Below are positions 44,354-54,059 of a stretch of DNA of 64,000 nucleotides, one piece after another. The notes beneath the pieces were generated by a model that was not told where the DNA came from, ran no database searches, and saw nothing but the letters and a program-made list of their open reading frames with translations. This stretch comes from Nocardiopsis alborubida (lineage in GTDB: Bacteria; Actinomycetota; Actinomycetes; Streptosporangiales; Streptosporangiaceae). The position numbers and the translations under genes were made by a program. Location: assembly GCF_012396365.1 (NCBI RefSeq), contig NZ_JAAXPG010000008.1, positions 157,108 through 221,107 on the forward strand, written 5' to 3'. Every line of letters starts with the position of its first letter. Position 1 is the first letter of the stretch.

Positions 44354-45235
44354 TCATCCGTGCGGTCCCGCCATGGGCGTTGACGGCCGTGGTGCGTTGT
44401 CGCGCCGCTCCTCCGCGTTGTCTTCCACGGGTCCGGAGCTCGTGTGGGCTTCGGGCCGGTCCCGGGAGAGCGGGTCCGCGATCGCACCTGTCGTCTCGTC
44501 CAGCGGCCCCTGCGCCAGCCGGGTCATCATGGGCGATGACGGCGGCGCGAGGTCGGCCACGTGGCGAAGGCCGGTCAGCACGTCGTCCGGTCGAACAGCA
44601 GGTGTCGTGTGCCGTACGACCATCCGAAGTATGGCATATGTCGTGTGATGTTCCTCTGGGGCGCGCCCGTGGGAATCAGCGCACACGTCGATACGGACCA
44701 CTGCCGGCCGTGTGTCGAAGCGTCGACGACCCTTCTTCGTCATCCGCTCCACCTCGACGCTGTCGGCGGCCAGATAGGCGGCCACCGCCCTGGCGGCGTC
44801 GTCGGGGTCGACGCCGGCCATCTCCACACGCCATTCGGAGGCCTGGAGCCGGTCGGCCAGCCCGGGATGGCGGGCCTCGACGACCTCGACGATGTCGATG
44901 CCCTGGGGCATGGCCGCGTCGATGTCGGCTCGGACCCTCTCGGGCGGACGGTGCTCGGCCAGAGTGAGTTCAAGGTACTCCGCCTCGCTGGCGACCCCGG
45001 TGGGGGCCGCTCCGGTGTAGGAGACCTTGGGGTGAGGTGAGAAGCCAGCGGAGAAAGCCACGGGTACGGAGGCCCTGCGCAGGGCGCGCTCCAGAGCCCG
45101 GGCGATGTCGCGGTGGCTGGCGAACCTCATGCGTCCGCGCTTGGCGTAGTGGACGCGAAGCCGTTGTCCGGGTTTGGCGGTGGAGGGTGAGGTGGTGCCC
45201 TCGGATGCGGGGGGCAGCTCAACTCCTTTCCTCAT
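44354..45235 (-). CDS. TIGR03936 family protein (DUF2344)
   Basis: 293 aa. R-L-R-V-H-Y-A-K-R-G-R-M-R-F-A-S-H-R-D and F-S-A-G-F-S-P-H-P-K-V-S-Y are the family hallmarks. It is found as a neighbour of, or fused to, the TIGR03960 radical SAM protein and is thought to work with it; the reaction is unknown. ATG 45235 is preceded by AGGGGGC. The Ser/Pro-rich C-terminal 60 residues are variable. Confidence 0.9.
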   Translation of the reverse strand: MRKGVELPPASEGTTSPSTAKPGQRLRVHYAKRGRMRFASHRDIARALERALRRASVPVAFSAGFSPHPKVSYTGAAPTGVASEAEYLELTLAEHRPPERVRADIDAAMPQGIDIVEVVEARHPGLADRLQASEWRVEMAGVDPDDAARAVAAYLAADSVEVERMTKKGRRRFDTRPAVVRIDVCADSHGRAPEEHHTTYAILRMVVRHTTPAVRPDDVLTGLRHVADLAPPSSPMMTRLAQGPLDETTGAIADPLSRDRPEAHTSSGPVEDNAEERRDNAPRPSTPMAGPHG

Positions 45236-45497
45236 GCCCCCTGGTGCGGTCGGCGGGGCGACCTGAAGGGGCTGTTCCTCGTCCTGCTCAGCGTACGGTG
45301 CGCCGTGGTGCACATGCGCCAACAGGACTACGCATACCGGTATCTCCCCCACTGACCTGCGGTCGAAAAGTCCCCGAGCGGTCGGAGCGGATACCGAAGC
45401 CGTGTTCACCACCAGAACGCGGGGTTCCCCGAAAAAAATCCGAAGAAAATCTGGATCCGATGGCAACCCCCCGCGTAACCCGCGAGTCCTATTACAC

Positions 45498-45532
45498 GTA
45501 CGGCCCGGCGCGAGCGGGGCGCCGGGCCGTAC
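45498..45532. terminator. Strong hairpin in the TIGR03960-TIGR03936 interval
   Basis: Perfect 14-bp arms GTACGGCCCGGCGC/GCGCCGGGCCGTAC with a 7-nt loop. Together with the next hairpin it implies separate transcription of the two genes. Confidence 0.7.
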
Positions 45533-45639
45533 ATCTTCCTCCCCCGGGCCACTCTCCCCCCAAGGGTCGAGAGAGCGCCCGGAGCGCGAAATCCTACTTC
45601 ACCCCCTCCTGGGACGCATGGGCCGACCCCTGTCCCCGG

Positions 45640-45698
45640 CACGGACGCCAGAACCCCTGGTTCCACCGGCAACCGGTGGAACCAGGGGTTCGTCCGTG
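45640..45698. terminator. Very long perfect hairpin
   Basis: A 19-bp perfect stem (45651-45669 with 45673-45691) around CAA is extended by CACGGAC/GTCCGTG after a 4-nt bulge. It lies 120 nt beyond the TIGR03960 gene stop, with no U-tract. Confidence 0.7.
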
Positions 45699-45820
45699 TA
45701 CGGCGTCGTCCGGGAGCCTCCTGGGCTCCGCGCGACATGTCGCCGCGACCGGGGCCGCCCTCCGGGCGGGGCGCGGCGTACGGCCCCTGCTGCCCCGCCC
45801 AGCGACCGCCGCCGGTCCGG

Positions 45821-47758
45821 CTAGACCACGTTCAGCGGCAGCAGCGGGCGGCCCTCCGCCGGTGCGTTGATCTGGATCTCGGTACCCATGCTCGGGCAGA
45901 CCCCGCAGTCGTAGCAGGGGTTCCAGCGGCAGTCGTCCACCTCCAGCGACTCCTCGCCGTACAGCGAGTCCTGCCAGTCCTGCCACAGCCACGACCGGTC
46001 CAGGCCCGCGTCCAGGTGGTCCCAGGGCAGGACCTCGTCCTCGTCGCGCTCGCGGGTGGTGAACCAGTCCACGTCCACAGGGAGGTCGGCCAGGCCGACC
46101 TCGGCGGCCTTGGACCACCGGTCGTAGGAGAAGTGCTCGCTCCAGCCGTCGAAACGGCCCCCCGAGCGCCACACCTCCTCGACCACCCGGCCGACCCTGC
46201 GGTCTCCCCTGGAGAGCAGGCCCTCGATGATGGAGGGGCGACCCTCGTGGTAGCGCAGACCGATCGACTTGCCGTACTTGCGGTCGCCCCGCAGCCTGTC
46301 GCGCAGCTTGCGCAGCCGGGCGTCGACGGCCTCGTACGAGGTCTGCGCCGCCCACTGGAACGGGGTCTGCGGCTTGGGCACGAACCCGCCGATGGACACC
46401 GTGCAGCGGATGTCCTTGCGCCCGGTCACCTCACGGCCCGTCCGGATCACCTCGGTGGCCAGGTCGGCGATGGCCAGGACGTCCTCGTCCTCCTCGGTGG
46501 GCAGTCCGCACATGAAGTACAGCTTCACCTGCCGCCACCCGGCCGCGTACGCGGCGGTGACGGTGCGGATGAGGTCCTCCTCGGTGACCATCTTGTTGAT
46601 CACCCGGCGCATCCGCTCGCTGCCGCCCTCCGGCGCGAACGTCAGGCCGGAGCGGCGCCCGTTGCGGGTCAGCTCGTTGGCCAGGTCGATGTTGAACGCG
46701 TCCACCCGGGTGGAGGGCAGCGACAGGCCGGTGTTGGTGCCCTCGTACCGGTCGGCGAGCCCCTTGGCGATCTGCCCGATCTCGCTGTGGTCGGCGCTGG
46801 ACAGCGACAGCAGCCCCACCTCCTGGAAACCGGAGGCGTTGACGCCGTCCTCGACCATCTTGGTGACGGTCTCCTTGTTGCGCTCGCGCACCGGCCGGGT
46901 GATCATCCCCGCCTGGCAGAACCGGCAGCCGCGCGTGCAGCCGCGGAAGATCTCCACGCTGTAGCGCTCGTGCACGGACTCGGCGGTCGGCACGATCGGC
47001 TTCTTGGGGTAGGGCCACTGGTCCAGGTCCATCACGGTGTGCTTCTGCACCGTGGCGGGCACCCCGGGCCGGTTGGGCGTGTAGGAGGCGATCCGCCCGT
47101 CCTCGTGGTAGTCCACGTCGAAGAAGCGGGGCACGTACACGCCGCCGGTCGCGGCCAGGCGCAGCAGCAGGCCGTCGCGCCCGCCGGGCTCGCCCTCCTC
47201 CTTGAACTCGCGGATGATCTCGGTGACGGCGAGGGTGATCTCCTCGCCGTCGCCCAGGACCACCGCGTCCAGGAAGTCGGCGATCGGCTCGGGGTTGAAC
47301 GCCGAGTGCCCGCCCGCCAGCACGACCGGGTGGTCGTCGGTGCGGTCGGCCGAGCGCAGCGGGATGCCCGCCAGGTCCAGCGCGGTGAGCATGTTGGTGT
47401 AGCCCATCTCGCTGGCGAAGCTCAGCCCGAGCACGTCGAAGGCGGCCAGCGGCCGGTGCGCGTCCACGGTGAAGTGGGGCACGCCGTGCTCGCGCATGAG
47501 CTTCTCCAGGTCCGGCCACACCGCGTAGGCGCGCTCGGCCAGCACTCCCTCGCGCTCGTTGAGGACCTCGTACAGGATCTGGACGCCCTGGTTGGGCACT
47601 CCCACCTCGTAGGCGTCCGGGTACATCAGCGCCCAGCGCACCCGGGTCTCGTCCCATTCCTTGACCACGGAGTTGAGCTCGCCACCGACGTACTGGATGG
47701 GCTTGGCCACCTGCGTCAGCAGGGGTTCCAGCCGCGGGAAGAGGCTTTCGACGGACAT
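45821..47758 (-). CDS. TIGR03960 family B12-binding radical SAM protein
   Basis: 645 aa. The N-terminal B12-binding-like domain (G-L-S-F-A-S-E; V-L-A-G-G-H-S-A-F-N-P-E-P) is followed by the radical SAM core with C274-x3-C278-x2-C281 (R-G-C-T-R-G-C-R-F-C). Near the C-terminus C-R-W-N-P-C-Y-D-C-G-V-C probably binds a second Fe-S cluster. It is paired with the TIGR03936 protein across actinobacteria; the substrate is unknown. The pair lies between rodA and rne, as in Streptomyces. Confidence 0.93.
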   Translation of the reverse strand: MSVESLFPRLEPLLTQVAKPIQYVGGELNSVVKEWDETRVRWALMYPDAYEVGVPNQGVQILYEVLNEREGVLAERAYAVWPDLEKLMREHGVPHFTVDAHRPLAAFDVLGLSFASEMGYTNMLTALDLAGIPLRSADRTDDHPVVLAGGHSAFNPEPIADFLDAVVLGDGEEITLAVTEIIREFKEEGEPGGRDGLLLRLAATGGVYVPRFFDVDYHEDGRIASYTPNRPGVPATVQKHTVMDLDQWPYPKKPIVPTAESVHERYSVEIFRGCTRGCRFCQAGMITRPVRERNKETVTKMVEDGVNASGFQEVGLLSLSSADHSEIGQIAKGLADRYEGTNTGLSLPSTRVDAFNIDLANELTRNGRRSGLTFAPEGGSERMRRVINKMVTEEDLIRTVTAAYAAGWRQVKLYFMCGLPTEEDEDVLAIADLATEVIRTGREVTGRKDIRCTVSIGGFVPKPQTPFQWAAQTSYEAVDARLRKLRDRLRGDRKYGKSIGLRYHEGRPSIIEGLLSRGDRRVGRVVEEVWRSGGRFDGWSEHFSYDRWSKAAEVGLADLPVDVDWFTTRERDEDEVLPWDHLDAGLDRSWLWQDWQDSLYGEESLEVDDCRWNPCYDCGVCPSMGTEIQINAPAEGRPLLPLNVV

Positions 47759-47950
47759 GGTGTGGGCCTTCGTTCGGCGGACATCGTGTCGGGTGTGCGT
47801 GGACCCCCGTCGTGGCGGGAGTCGGCGCCGTGACGCGTGGAGCGCGCCCGCGCGGATGCCCCCAGGCTACCGGCGACCCGGGCTCCGGACCGCTCCGTCC
47901 ACAGGCCCGCTCGGAGCGCCGCGGGCCCGGTCCGTCCCCGCGGACGCCCC

Positions 47951-47988
47951 TGGGGGCGGGCCCGGCTTCTCCGCCGCGCCCGCCCCCA
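47951..47988 (-). terminator. Terminator of the mre-rodA operon
   Basis: Arms TGGGGGCGGGC (47951-47961) and GCCCGCCCCCA (47978-47988), about 30 nt after the rodA stop. Confidence 0.7.
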
Positions 47989-48018
47989 GGCGTTCCGGTC
48001 CGTTTCCCGGGGCCCCTG

Positions 48019-49191
48019 CTAGGCGAAGCCCCGGTCCCGCGAGTCGACGCCCAGCACCAGTCCCAGGGCGACCATGTTGGCCACGATCGCGGTACCGCCG
48101 TAGGACATGAACGGCAGCGGCAGGCCCGTCACCGGCACGACCCCCAGTCCCATCCCGATGTTGATGAAGGCCTGGAACCCGAACCAGGCGACCACGCCCA
48201 CGCACAGCAGGCGCGGGTAGGGCTGCTCGCATCCCCGGGCGATGCGCAGGATCCGCCACAGGATCAACGCGAACAGGCCGATGACCACCACCGACCCCAC
48301 GAACCCCAGTTCCTCGCCCGCCACCGTGAAGATGAAGTCGGTGTGCTGCTCGGGCACGAACTGCCCGTGCGTCTGCTCGCCCTGGAACAGCCCGGTCCCG
48401 TTGAACCCGCCCGATCCCACCGCGATCAGCGCCTGGTTGGAGTTGTACCCCGCGCCCTGCGGGTCGGCGGTCGGGTCCATCAGGGTCGCGATGCGGTCCA
48501 GCTGGTAGGGCTCCAGCATGTCGAACCACCACACGCACAGCGCGCCGACCACCCCGCATGCCAGCATGCCCGCCACCCACACGATCGGGGCGCCCGACAG
48601 CGTGAGCATGCCCAGGAAGATCATGGCGAGCACCAGCGTGGTGCCCAGGTCCGGCTGCGACATCACCAGGGCCAGCGGCACCGCCAGGACCACCAGGCAG
48701 AACACCACGTCCCGCGTCATCGGCCGGGCCTCGCCGTCGCGGGGCTCCCCCAGCAGCGTGGCCAGGACCAGGACGAGTCCGACCTTGGACAGCTCACTGG
48801 GCTGGAACTGGAAGCCGCCGACCACGATCCAGCCGCGCGACCCGTTGATCACCTCGCCGAGCGGGGTGAGCACCAGGACCAGCGTGATCACCGTGACCAG
48901 GTAGACGATCGGCGCGTACGCGCGGATCGTGCGGTGGTCCACCGCGGCGACCACCAGGCACAGCGCCCACGCCACCACCAGGTGGAGCAGGTGGCGGGTC
49001 AGGTGTTCGGTGGATTCGAGCGGGTCGCTGCCGTCGCCCGGGATGGTCGCCGACCACACCAGCAGCGAGCCGATGGCGCACAGGGCCGCCACCGACGCGA
49101 CCAGCGTCCAGTCCAGTCGGCGGGCCAGGCCCGCCGCGCTGCGTCCGATCTCGGCGCCCCGTGAACCGGGCGCTCCCACGTAGGTGCTCAT
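48019..49191 (-). CDS. rodA: Peptidoglycan glycosyltransferase RodA (SEDS family)
   Basis: 390 aa, about 10 membrane segments. SEDS motifs include S-R-G-W-I, Q-P-S-E-L-S-K, Q-P-D-L-G-T, the extracellular loop with F-V-P-E-Q-H-T-D-F-I-F and the end G-L-P-L-P-F-M-S-Y-G-G. It polymerises lipid II with the partner PBP2. Its start lies 2 nt after the mrdA stop, so translation is coupled. It is the last gene of the elongation operon. Confidence 0.96.
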   Translation of the reverse strand: MSTYVGAPGSRGAEIGRSAAGLARRLDWTLVASVAALCAIGSLLVWSATIPGDGSDPLESTEHLTRHLLHLVVAWALCLVVAAVDHRTIRAYAPIVYLVTVITLVLVLTPLGEVINGSRGWIVVGGFQFQPSELSKVGLVLVLATLLGEPRDGEARPMTRDVVFCLVVLAVPLALVMSQPDLGTTLVLAMIFLGMLTLSGAPIVWVAGMLACGVVGALCVWWFDMLEPYQLDRIATLMDPTADPQGAGYNSNQALIAVGSGGFNGTGLFQGEQTHGQFVPEQHTDFIFTVAGEELGFVGSVVVIGLFALILWRILRIARGCEQPYPRLLCVGVVAWFGFQAFINIGMGLGVVPVTGLPLPFMSYGGTAIVANMVALGLVLGVDSRDRGFA

Positions 49192-49193
49192 GG

Positions 49194-51338
49194 CTACCGA
49201 TCCAGCAGGTCGATGGAACCGTCGGGACGGACCGCGGGCAGCTGCTCGGGCGGCGCGCCGCCCGGGATCAGCGGTTCCCTGCCGCCTGTCTCCTCCTCCG
49301 CGGCCTCGGCCCCCTGCGCCGGGGAGTCGAAGCCGTAGATGCCGTCGTAGATGGCGCGCGCGATGGGCGCCGCGGTCATACCACCGGTACCGCCCTGGGA
49401 GACCAGGACGACGATGGCGAACTGCGGGTCGTCGGCGGGCGCGTAGGAGGCGAACCAGGAGGAGACCTGGCGCCCCTCCACGTCGGCGCTACCGGTCTTT
49501 CCCGCGACGGACACCTTGTCCTGCGGGAACCCGGCGAAGGCGCCGCGTGCGGTCCCCTCCTTGGGGACCGCGGTGAGCGCGGTCTGGAGGTACTCCAGCG
49601 TCTCGTCGCTGACCGGCAGTTCACCGCGCACGACCGGCTCGACCTCCCGTGTCTCCGTCCCGTCGGCGGAGACCAGCGCCCTGCCGATGCGGGGCTCGTA
49701 GAGCGTGCCGCCGTTGGCGATGGCCGCGTAGGCACTGGCGAGCTGGAGCGGGGTGACGAGGACGTCGCCCTGGCCGATGGCGAAGTTGACGGCCTCGTTG
49801 GCCCGCCACTGGAAGCCCTCCACGCACTGCTCGTAGGCCAGCAGCTTGAGGTAGGCGGCGCGCGACGGGTCGGTCTCGGCGACCTCGGGGTAGCCGTGCT
49901 CGCCCCGGTTGCAGTTGTTCTCGCGCGTCTCCTGCCAGAAGGTGCGCTTCCACTCGCGGTCGGGGATGCGCCCGGAGGTCTCGTAGGGAAGGTCGATCCC
50001 GGTCGGGGAGCCGAAGCCGAAGCCCTTGGCCATCTCGGCCATCGCCTCGTCGGCCTCGCCGTCGGGGTAGAGCCCGCCGTCGTCCTTCCACATCTGGTAA
50101 CCGAAGTTGTAGAAGACGGTGTTGCAGGAGACCACGATGGCCTGGTGCAGGCTGATCGGCCCCTGGCCCTGGCCCTCGTAGTTCTGGTAGTTCTGCCCCG
50201 CCAGGTTCACCGACCCCGGGCAGGCGTAGGTGCTGCGCAGCGAGTACCCGTTCTCCGCGGCCGCCGAGAGCGAGGAGACCTTGAACGTGGAACCCGGCGG
50301 GTAGGTGCCCTGCACGGCGCGGGAGAGCAGTGGTTCGCCCGCCTCCTCGCTGAGCATCTCGTCGAAGGTCTCCTGGTCGATGCCGCCGCGCCAGATGGCG
50401 GGATCGTAGGTGGGCAGGCTCGCCATGGCCACCACTCCGCCGGTGCGCACGTCCAGGACGATGGCGGCGCCGGAGTCGGCCTTGTAGCGGGGTCGTGCGC
50501 CCGCCATCCCCTCGGCCAGCGCCTCCTCGGCGATCTTCTGCACGCCCAGGTCGACGTGGGTGACCAGGTGCATCCCCGGCTCGGGAGGCGTCTCGGAGAT
50601 GACCTCCATGACCTCGCCGTGGTTGTTCACCCCCAGGACGCGCTTGCCCGCGGTGCCGCGCAGCTGGGCGTCGTAGACCGCCTCCACGCCGTCGCGTCCC
50701 ACCATGTCGATGCCGGTGAACTGGGTGCGCAGGTCCTCGCGGGCCTCCAGCTCCTCCTGGGTCACCGGTTGCAGGTAGCCCAGCATCTGGGAACCGTGCT
50801 CGCCCTGCGGGTACTCGCGCACGGCGTGGGCCTGGGCGCTGATCCCCGGGAAGCGATCGGCGCTCTCCATGATCTGGAGGGCGACGGACGGCTCCACGTC
50901 GTCGGCGAGGGTGACGGGCTGGTAGGGCGAGCCGGGCCAGCACGGGCGGCTCACCTCGGGCCCGCACAGGCGCATGCGCTTCTGGAGTTCCTCCAGCGGG
51001 ACGTCGAGCACCTCGGACAGGTCGGTCAGGACCTTCTCGCCGCCGTCCTCCATGCCCACGATCTCGTGGTAGTCGGCGGAGACCACCAGCTCGGTGCTGT
51101 TGTTGACCAGCGGTCGGCCGGTGGCGTCGAGGATCTGCCCCCGCGTGGCGGGGACGAGGAGCTGCTGGTGGTGGTTGGCCACCGCGAGCTCACGGTAGTG
51201 GTCCCACATCGGGATCTGGAGGTACCACAGCCGCACGGCCAGGGCCGCGAAGAGCACCAGGACCAGGATCTGGGCGAGCAGCAGTCCGGCCCGGCCGAGC
51301 CTGCGCCCGGGCAGTTCGACGTCGTCGACGGGTGACAT
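49194..51338 (-). CDS. mrdA: Penicillin-binding protein 2 (elongation transpeptidase)
   Basis: 714 aa. An N-terminal membrane anchor (about 17-40), a PBP dimerisation domain and the transpeptidase domain follow in order, with S350-T-F-K353 (SxxK), S-C-N (SxN) and K-T-G-S. Class B PBP working with RodA in lateral or apical wall growth. The start is ATG 51338; GTG 51350 overlaps the mreD stop (GTGA) and is an alternative. An insert with N-N-C-N-R-G-E-H-G lies in the transpeptidase domain. Confidence 0.95.
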   Translation of the reverse strand: MSPVDDVELPGRRLGRAGLLLAQILVLVLFAALAVRLWYLQIPMWDHYRELAVANHHQQLLVPATRGQILDATGRPLVNNSTELVVSADYHEIVGMEDGGEKVLTDLSEVLDVPLEELQKRMRLCGPEVSRPCWPGSPYQPVTLADDVEPSVALQIMESADRFPGISAQAHAVREYPQGEHGSQMLGYLQPVTQEELEAREDLRTQFTGIDMVGRDGVEAVYDAQLRGTAGKRVLGVNNHGEVMEVISETPPEPGMHLVTHVDLGVQKIAEEALAEGMAGARPRYKADSGAAIVLDVRTGGVVAMASLPTYDPAIWRGGIDQETFDEMLSEEAGEPLLSRAVQGTYPPGSTFKVSSLSAAAENGYSLRSTYACPGSVNLAGQNYQNYEGQGQGPISLHQAIVVSCNTVFYNFGYQMWKDDGGLYPDGEADEAMAEMAKGFGFGSPTGIDLPYETSGRIPDREWKRTFWQETRENNCNRGEHGYPEVAETDPSRAAYLKLLAYEQCVEGFQWRANEAVNFAIGQGDVLVTPLQLASAYAAIANGGTLYEPRIGRALVSADGTETREVEPVVRGELPVSDETLEYLQTALTAVPKEGTARGAFAGFPQDKVSVAGKTGSADVEGRQVSSWFASYAPADDPQFAIVVLVSQGGTGGMTAAPIARAIYDGIYGFDSPAQGAEAAEEETGGREPLIPGGAPPEQLPAVRPDGSIDLLDR

Positions 51339-51346
51339 GTGCACGT

Positions 51347-51907
51347 TCACCACCCCCGCGGGGACACGGTGTCCCGGACGCCGGCGAGCTCGCTGTCGGA
51401 GAGCGCCCCCCGCGCCCACAGCAGCGGAAGCGTGACCAGCGGTGAGACCAGGGTCGTCAGGGCGGCTCCGACGAGGGTGTTGACCGCCACGGCGGCCAGC
51501 GACACCCGCGGATCGCCCATGAGCACGCCGACCAGCGCGTAGCCCAGGCCCACTCCCACGGCGGTGACGGCGGTGGCGGCCATCAGGGCCCACACCGAGG
51601 GCCTGCCGCCCAGCGCTCCGGCCGAGCCGGTGTTCCTGTGCAGCAGGGCCAGCAGGTAGGCGGCGACGCACAGCACCAGGGCGTAGCGGCCCAGCGCGTG
51701 CTCGGCGGGCGGCAGGACGTCCATGGCCAGCCCCGCGGCGAAACCGCAGGCCGCCGCGGCGGCTGGGCTGGTGGTCAGGGCGACCGCGACGATCGCCGCG
51801 ACCACGAGGTCGGGTCCGGCCCCCCACTCGAACGGGAGCCGGTTGACGACGGTGGCCTGGACGAGGACGGCGACGGCCACCAGGCCCAGGGTCGCTGCGT
51901 TCCTCAT
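51347..51907 (-). CDS. mreD: Rod-shape protein MreD
   Basis: 186 aa, five or six hydrophobic segments. It matches MreD in size and position more than in motifs: A-A-G-L-A-M-D-V-L-P-P is the best-conserved block. Its ATG overlaps the mreC stop by 4 nt. AAGGGGGAACG is the ribosome site. Integral membrane partner of MreC. Confidence 0.92.
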   Translation of the reverse strand: MRNAATLGLVAVAVLVQATVVNRLPFEWGAGPDLVVAAIVAVALTTSPAAAAACGFAAGLAMDVLPPAEHALGRYALVLCVAAYLLALLHRNTGSAGALGGRPSVWALMAATAVTAVGVGLGYALVGVLMGDPRVSLAAVAVNTLVGAALTTLVSPLVTLPLLWARGALSDSELAGVRDTVSPRGW

Positions 51908-52800
51908 GAGCGTTCCCCCTTGTCGGGTCGGGGCGGAAGCACGGAGTCGCGCGGGTCCTCCTCGGGCCCCCCGACCACCACGCCCACCACGTCCAGGGAC
52001 GAGAAGTCCACGGCCGGTGCGATGCGGGCGAGGCGGCTGAGCGCGCCGGGCGCCACCTGTACCTTCTCGACGGTGCCGATCGGCACGCCGGGCACGAAGG
52101 GCGCGCCCTCGTGCGAGCCGAGCGTGACCAGACGGTCCCCGGCCTCGACCGGTGCCTGGAGGTCGAACAGCTCCAGGGTCAGTTCGGCGTCGGGACCGCC
52201 GGGGACGGTGCCTCCCCGGACCACGCCGATCTTGCGCGTGGCCTCCAGGCGGGCGCCGACGGCGGAGTTGACGTCGGTGGCGAGCATGACGGTGGCGGTG
52301 CTCGGACCGGCCTCGATGACCTTGCCCACCAGACCGGAGCCGTTGACCACGGTCATGTCCGGGCGCACACCGGAGTCGGTGCCGGCGTCGATGGTGACCG
52401 TGTCGGCGTAGCCGCGCGCGGTGACGCGGGTGACGGACTGGGCGGGGACGATCTCGTAGCCGCCCAGACCGGCCAGTCCCAGCATCGCGTCGAGCTGCTC
52501 GGCGCGCGCGCTGTCGATGCGGGCGGCCCGCAGGTCGTCCTCCAGCTCGGCGTTGGCCTGCTCCAGCTCGGCGACGCGCTCGGACTCGGGTCCCCGGACC
52601 AGCCCCTCGTAGAGGCCGGACACGGGCCCGGTCGCCCAGCTGACACCCGCGGCGGCGGGCGCGAAGACGAGTTCGCCGCCCGTGCGGGCGACGGAGGTGA
52701 CGGGATCGGCGCCGGGACGGGCGTCCAGGACGAGCAGGGCCACCGCCGCGGCGACGAGTACGGCGAGGAGTACGCGGGATCTGCGTGAGTCGCGGAACAT
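51904..52800 (-). CDS. mreC: Rod-shape protein MreC
   Basis: 298 aa. One N-terminal membrane segment, a coiled-coil (about 70-105) and the beta-rich MreC domain with G-L-V-G-K-V and G-D-R-L-V-T-L-G-S. ATG 52800 has a perfect GGAGGTGA 3 nt after the mreB stop. It extends into the wall space and couples PBP2 to MreB. Confidence 0.95.
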   Translation of the reverse strand: MFRDSRRSRVLLAVLVAAAVALLVLDARPGADPVTSVARTGGELVFAPAAAGVSWATGPVSGLYEGLVRGPESERVAELEQANAELEDDLRAARIDSARAEQLDAMLGLAGLGGYEIVPAQSVTRVTARGYADTVTIDAGTDSGVRPDMTVVNGSGLVGKVIEAGPSTATVMLATDVNSAVGARLEATRKIGVVRGGTVPGGPDAELTLELFDLQAPVEAGDRLVTLGSHEGAPFVPGVPIGTVEKVQVAPGALSRLARIAPAVDFSSLDVVGVVVGGPEEDPRDSVLPPRPDKGERS

Positions 52801-52803
52801 GGG

Positions 52804-53838
52804 TCACCTCCGCCGTTCGGGGACGAGTACCTGGTGGAGCCGTTCGTAGTTCTCGACGCAGGTGCCCGAGCCGACGGCGACGGAGTCCAGCGCGTTGTCG
52901 GCGACGTGGATGGGCATCCCGGTCTCGTGCAGGAGCCTCTCGTCGATCCCGCGGAGCAGCGCTCCGCCGCCGGTGACGGCGATGCCGCGGTCCATGATGT
53001 CGCCCGACAGCTCCGGAGGGCACTTGTCCAGGCTGGTGCGGACCGCGTCGACGATGGCGGTGACCGGCTCCTCGATGGCCTGGCGGACGTCGCTCTCGGC
53101 CAGGACGATGGTCTTGGGCAGTCCACTGACGAGGTCGCGTCCGCGCACCTCGGCGCGGATCTCCTCGGACCCGGTCGGGTAGGCGGAGCCGATGGCCATC
53201 TTCAGTTCCTCGGCGGTGCGCTCCCCGATCATCAGGGAGAACTCCTTCTTGACGAAGGTCGCGATGGCCTGGTCGAGTTCGTCGCCGCCCACGCGGATGG
53301 ACTGGGAGGTGACGATGCCGCCCATCGAGATCACGGCGACCTCGGTGGTGCCGCCGCCGATGTCCACGACCATGTTGCCGGTGGGCTCGTGGACGGGGAG
53401 CCCCGCGCCGATGGCGGCGGCCATGGGCTCCTCGATGATGTAGACCCTGCGCGCACCGGCCTGGTAGCCCGCTTCCTTGACGGCGCGGTGCTCGACCGAG
53501 GTGATGCCGCTGGGAACCGCCACGATCAGACGCGGCTTGGCGAAGTGGCGCCGCCGGTGGATCTTCTGGATGAAGTAGCGCAGCATGCGCTCGGTGATCT
53601 CGAAGTCGGCGATGACACCGTCCTTCAGGGGACGGATGGCCGTGATGTTGGTCGGTGTGCGGCCGATCATCTGCTTGGCCTCGATGCCGACAGCGACGAT
53701 CCGGCCCGTTGAGGTGTTGAGCGCGACCACCGACGGCTCGTTCAGAACGATGCCGCGTCCTCGCACGTACACGAGCGTGTTGGCGGTACCCAGGTCGACG
53801 GCCATGTCCCGGCCGAGAAAAGCAAGGTTGTTCGGCAT
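52804..53838 (-). CDS. mreB: Rod-shape actin-like protein MreB
   Basis: 344 aa. Actin-fold signatures: phosphate 1 D-L-G-T-A-N-T, phosphate 2 D-I-G-G-G-T-T-E-V and adenosine [11 protein letters not shown]-dependent filaments guide wall synthesis; in sporulating actinomycetes MreB acts mainly in spore wall formation. ATG 53838 has GAGGACG upstream. First gene of the mreBCD-mrdA-rodA operon. Confidence 0.97.
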   Translation of the reverse strand: MPNNLAFLGRDMAVDLGTANTLVYVRGRGIVLNEPSVVALNTSTGRIVAVGIEAKQMIGRTPTNITAIRPLKDGVIADFEITERMLRYFIQKIHRRRHFAKPRLIVAVPSGITSVEHRAVKEAGYQAGARRVYIIEEPMAAAIGAGLPVHEPTGNMVVDIGGGTTEVAVISMGGIVTSQSIRVGGDELDQAIATFVKKEFSLMIGERTAEELKMAIGSAYPTGSEEIRAEVRGRDLVSGLPKTIVLAESDVRQAIEEPVTAIVDAVRTSLDKCPPELSGDIMDRGIAVTGGGALLRGIDERLLHETGMPIHVADNALDSVAVGSGTCVENYERLHQVLVPERRR

Positions 53839-54011
53839 GTAACGTCCTCAGAGGCGCCGTGTCGGACGTGGTTACCCGGGGCGACCATACGTAGTCGTTC
53901 CGGCACGATAGGTATCCAGTCCCCCGTATCGTAACGGTCAGCACTTAGTCCGTTACGCAAACACACCGAATTGTCGCCCCGTCGGCGGACGAACCGACAG
54001 AAGTCGCCCGT

Positions 54012-54046
54012 GTCCGCGGGTCCCACATGCCGAGGGACCCGCGGAC
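54012..54046 (-). terminator. Terminator of ndk
   Basis: Perfect 13-bp arms GTCCGCGGGTCCC/GGGACCCGCGGAC with a 9-nt loop, 14 nt after the ndk stop. Confidence 0.8.
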
Positions 54047-54059
54047 CGCTCCGTTTCCC

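Larger units (their letters stand above)
45236..45820. other. 585-nt non-coding interval with two strong hairpins
   Basis: No gene is supported between the two paired genes. The interval has a CGGGG-tt-CCCCG-A7 element near 45420 and the two hairpins listed separately. The A/T-rich part at 45430-45470 is unusual here and may hold the promoter of the TIGR03936 gene. Confidence 0.55.

Noticed and set aside
41067..44648. Long plus-strand frame opposite rne
   Set aside because: Antisense shadow of the low-complexity arms and core of RNase E; its Gly/Leu/Ala repeats mirror the rne codons.
45402..45824. Possible 140-aa gene in the 585-nt gap
   Set aside because: It runs through both long hairpins, has Pro/Ser/Arg-rich noise composition and no good ribosome site.
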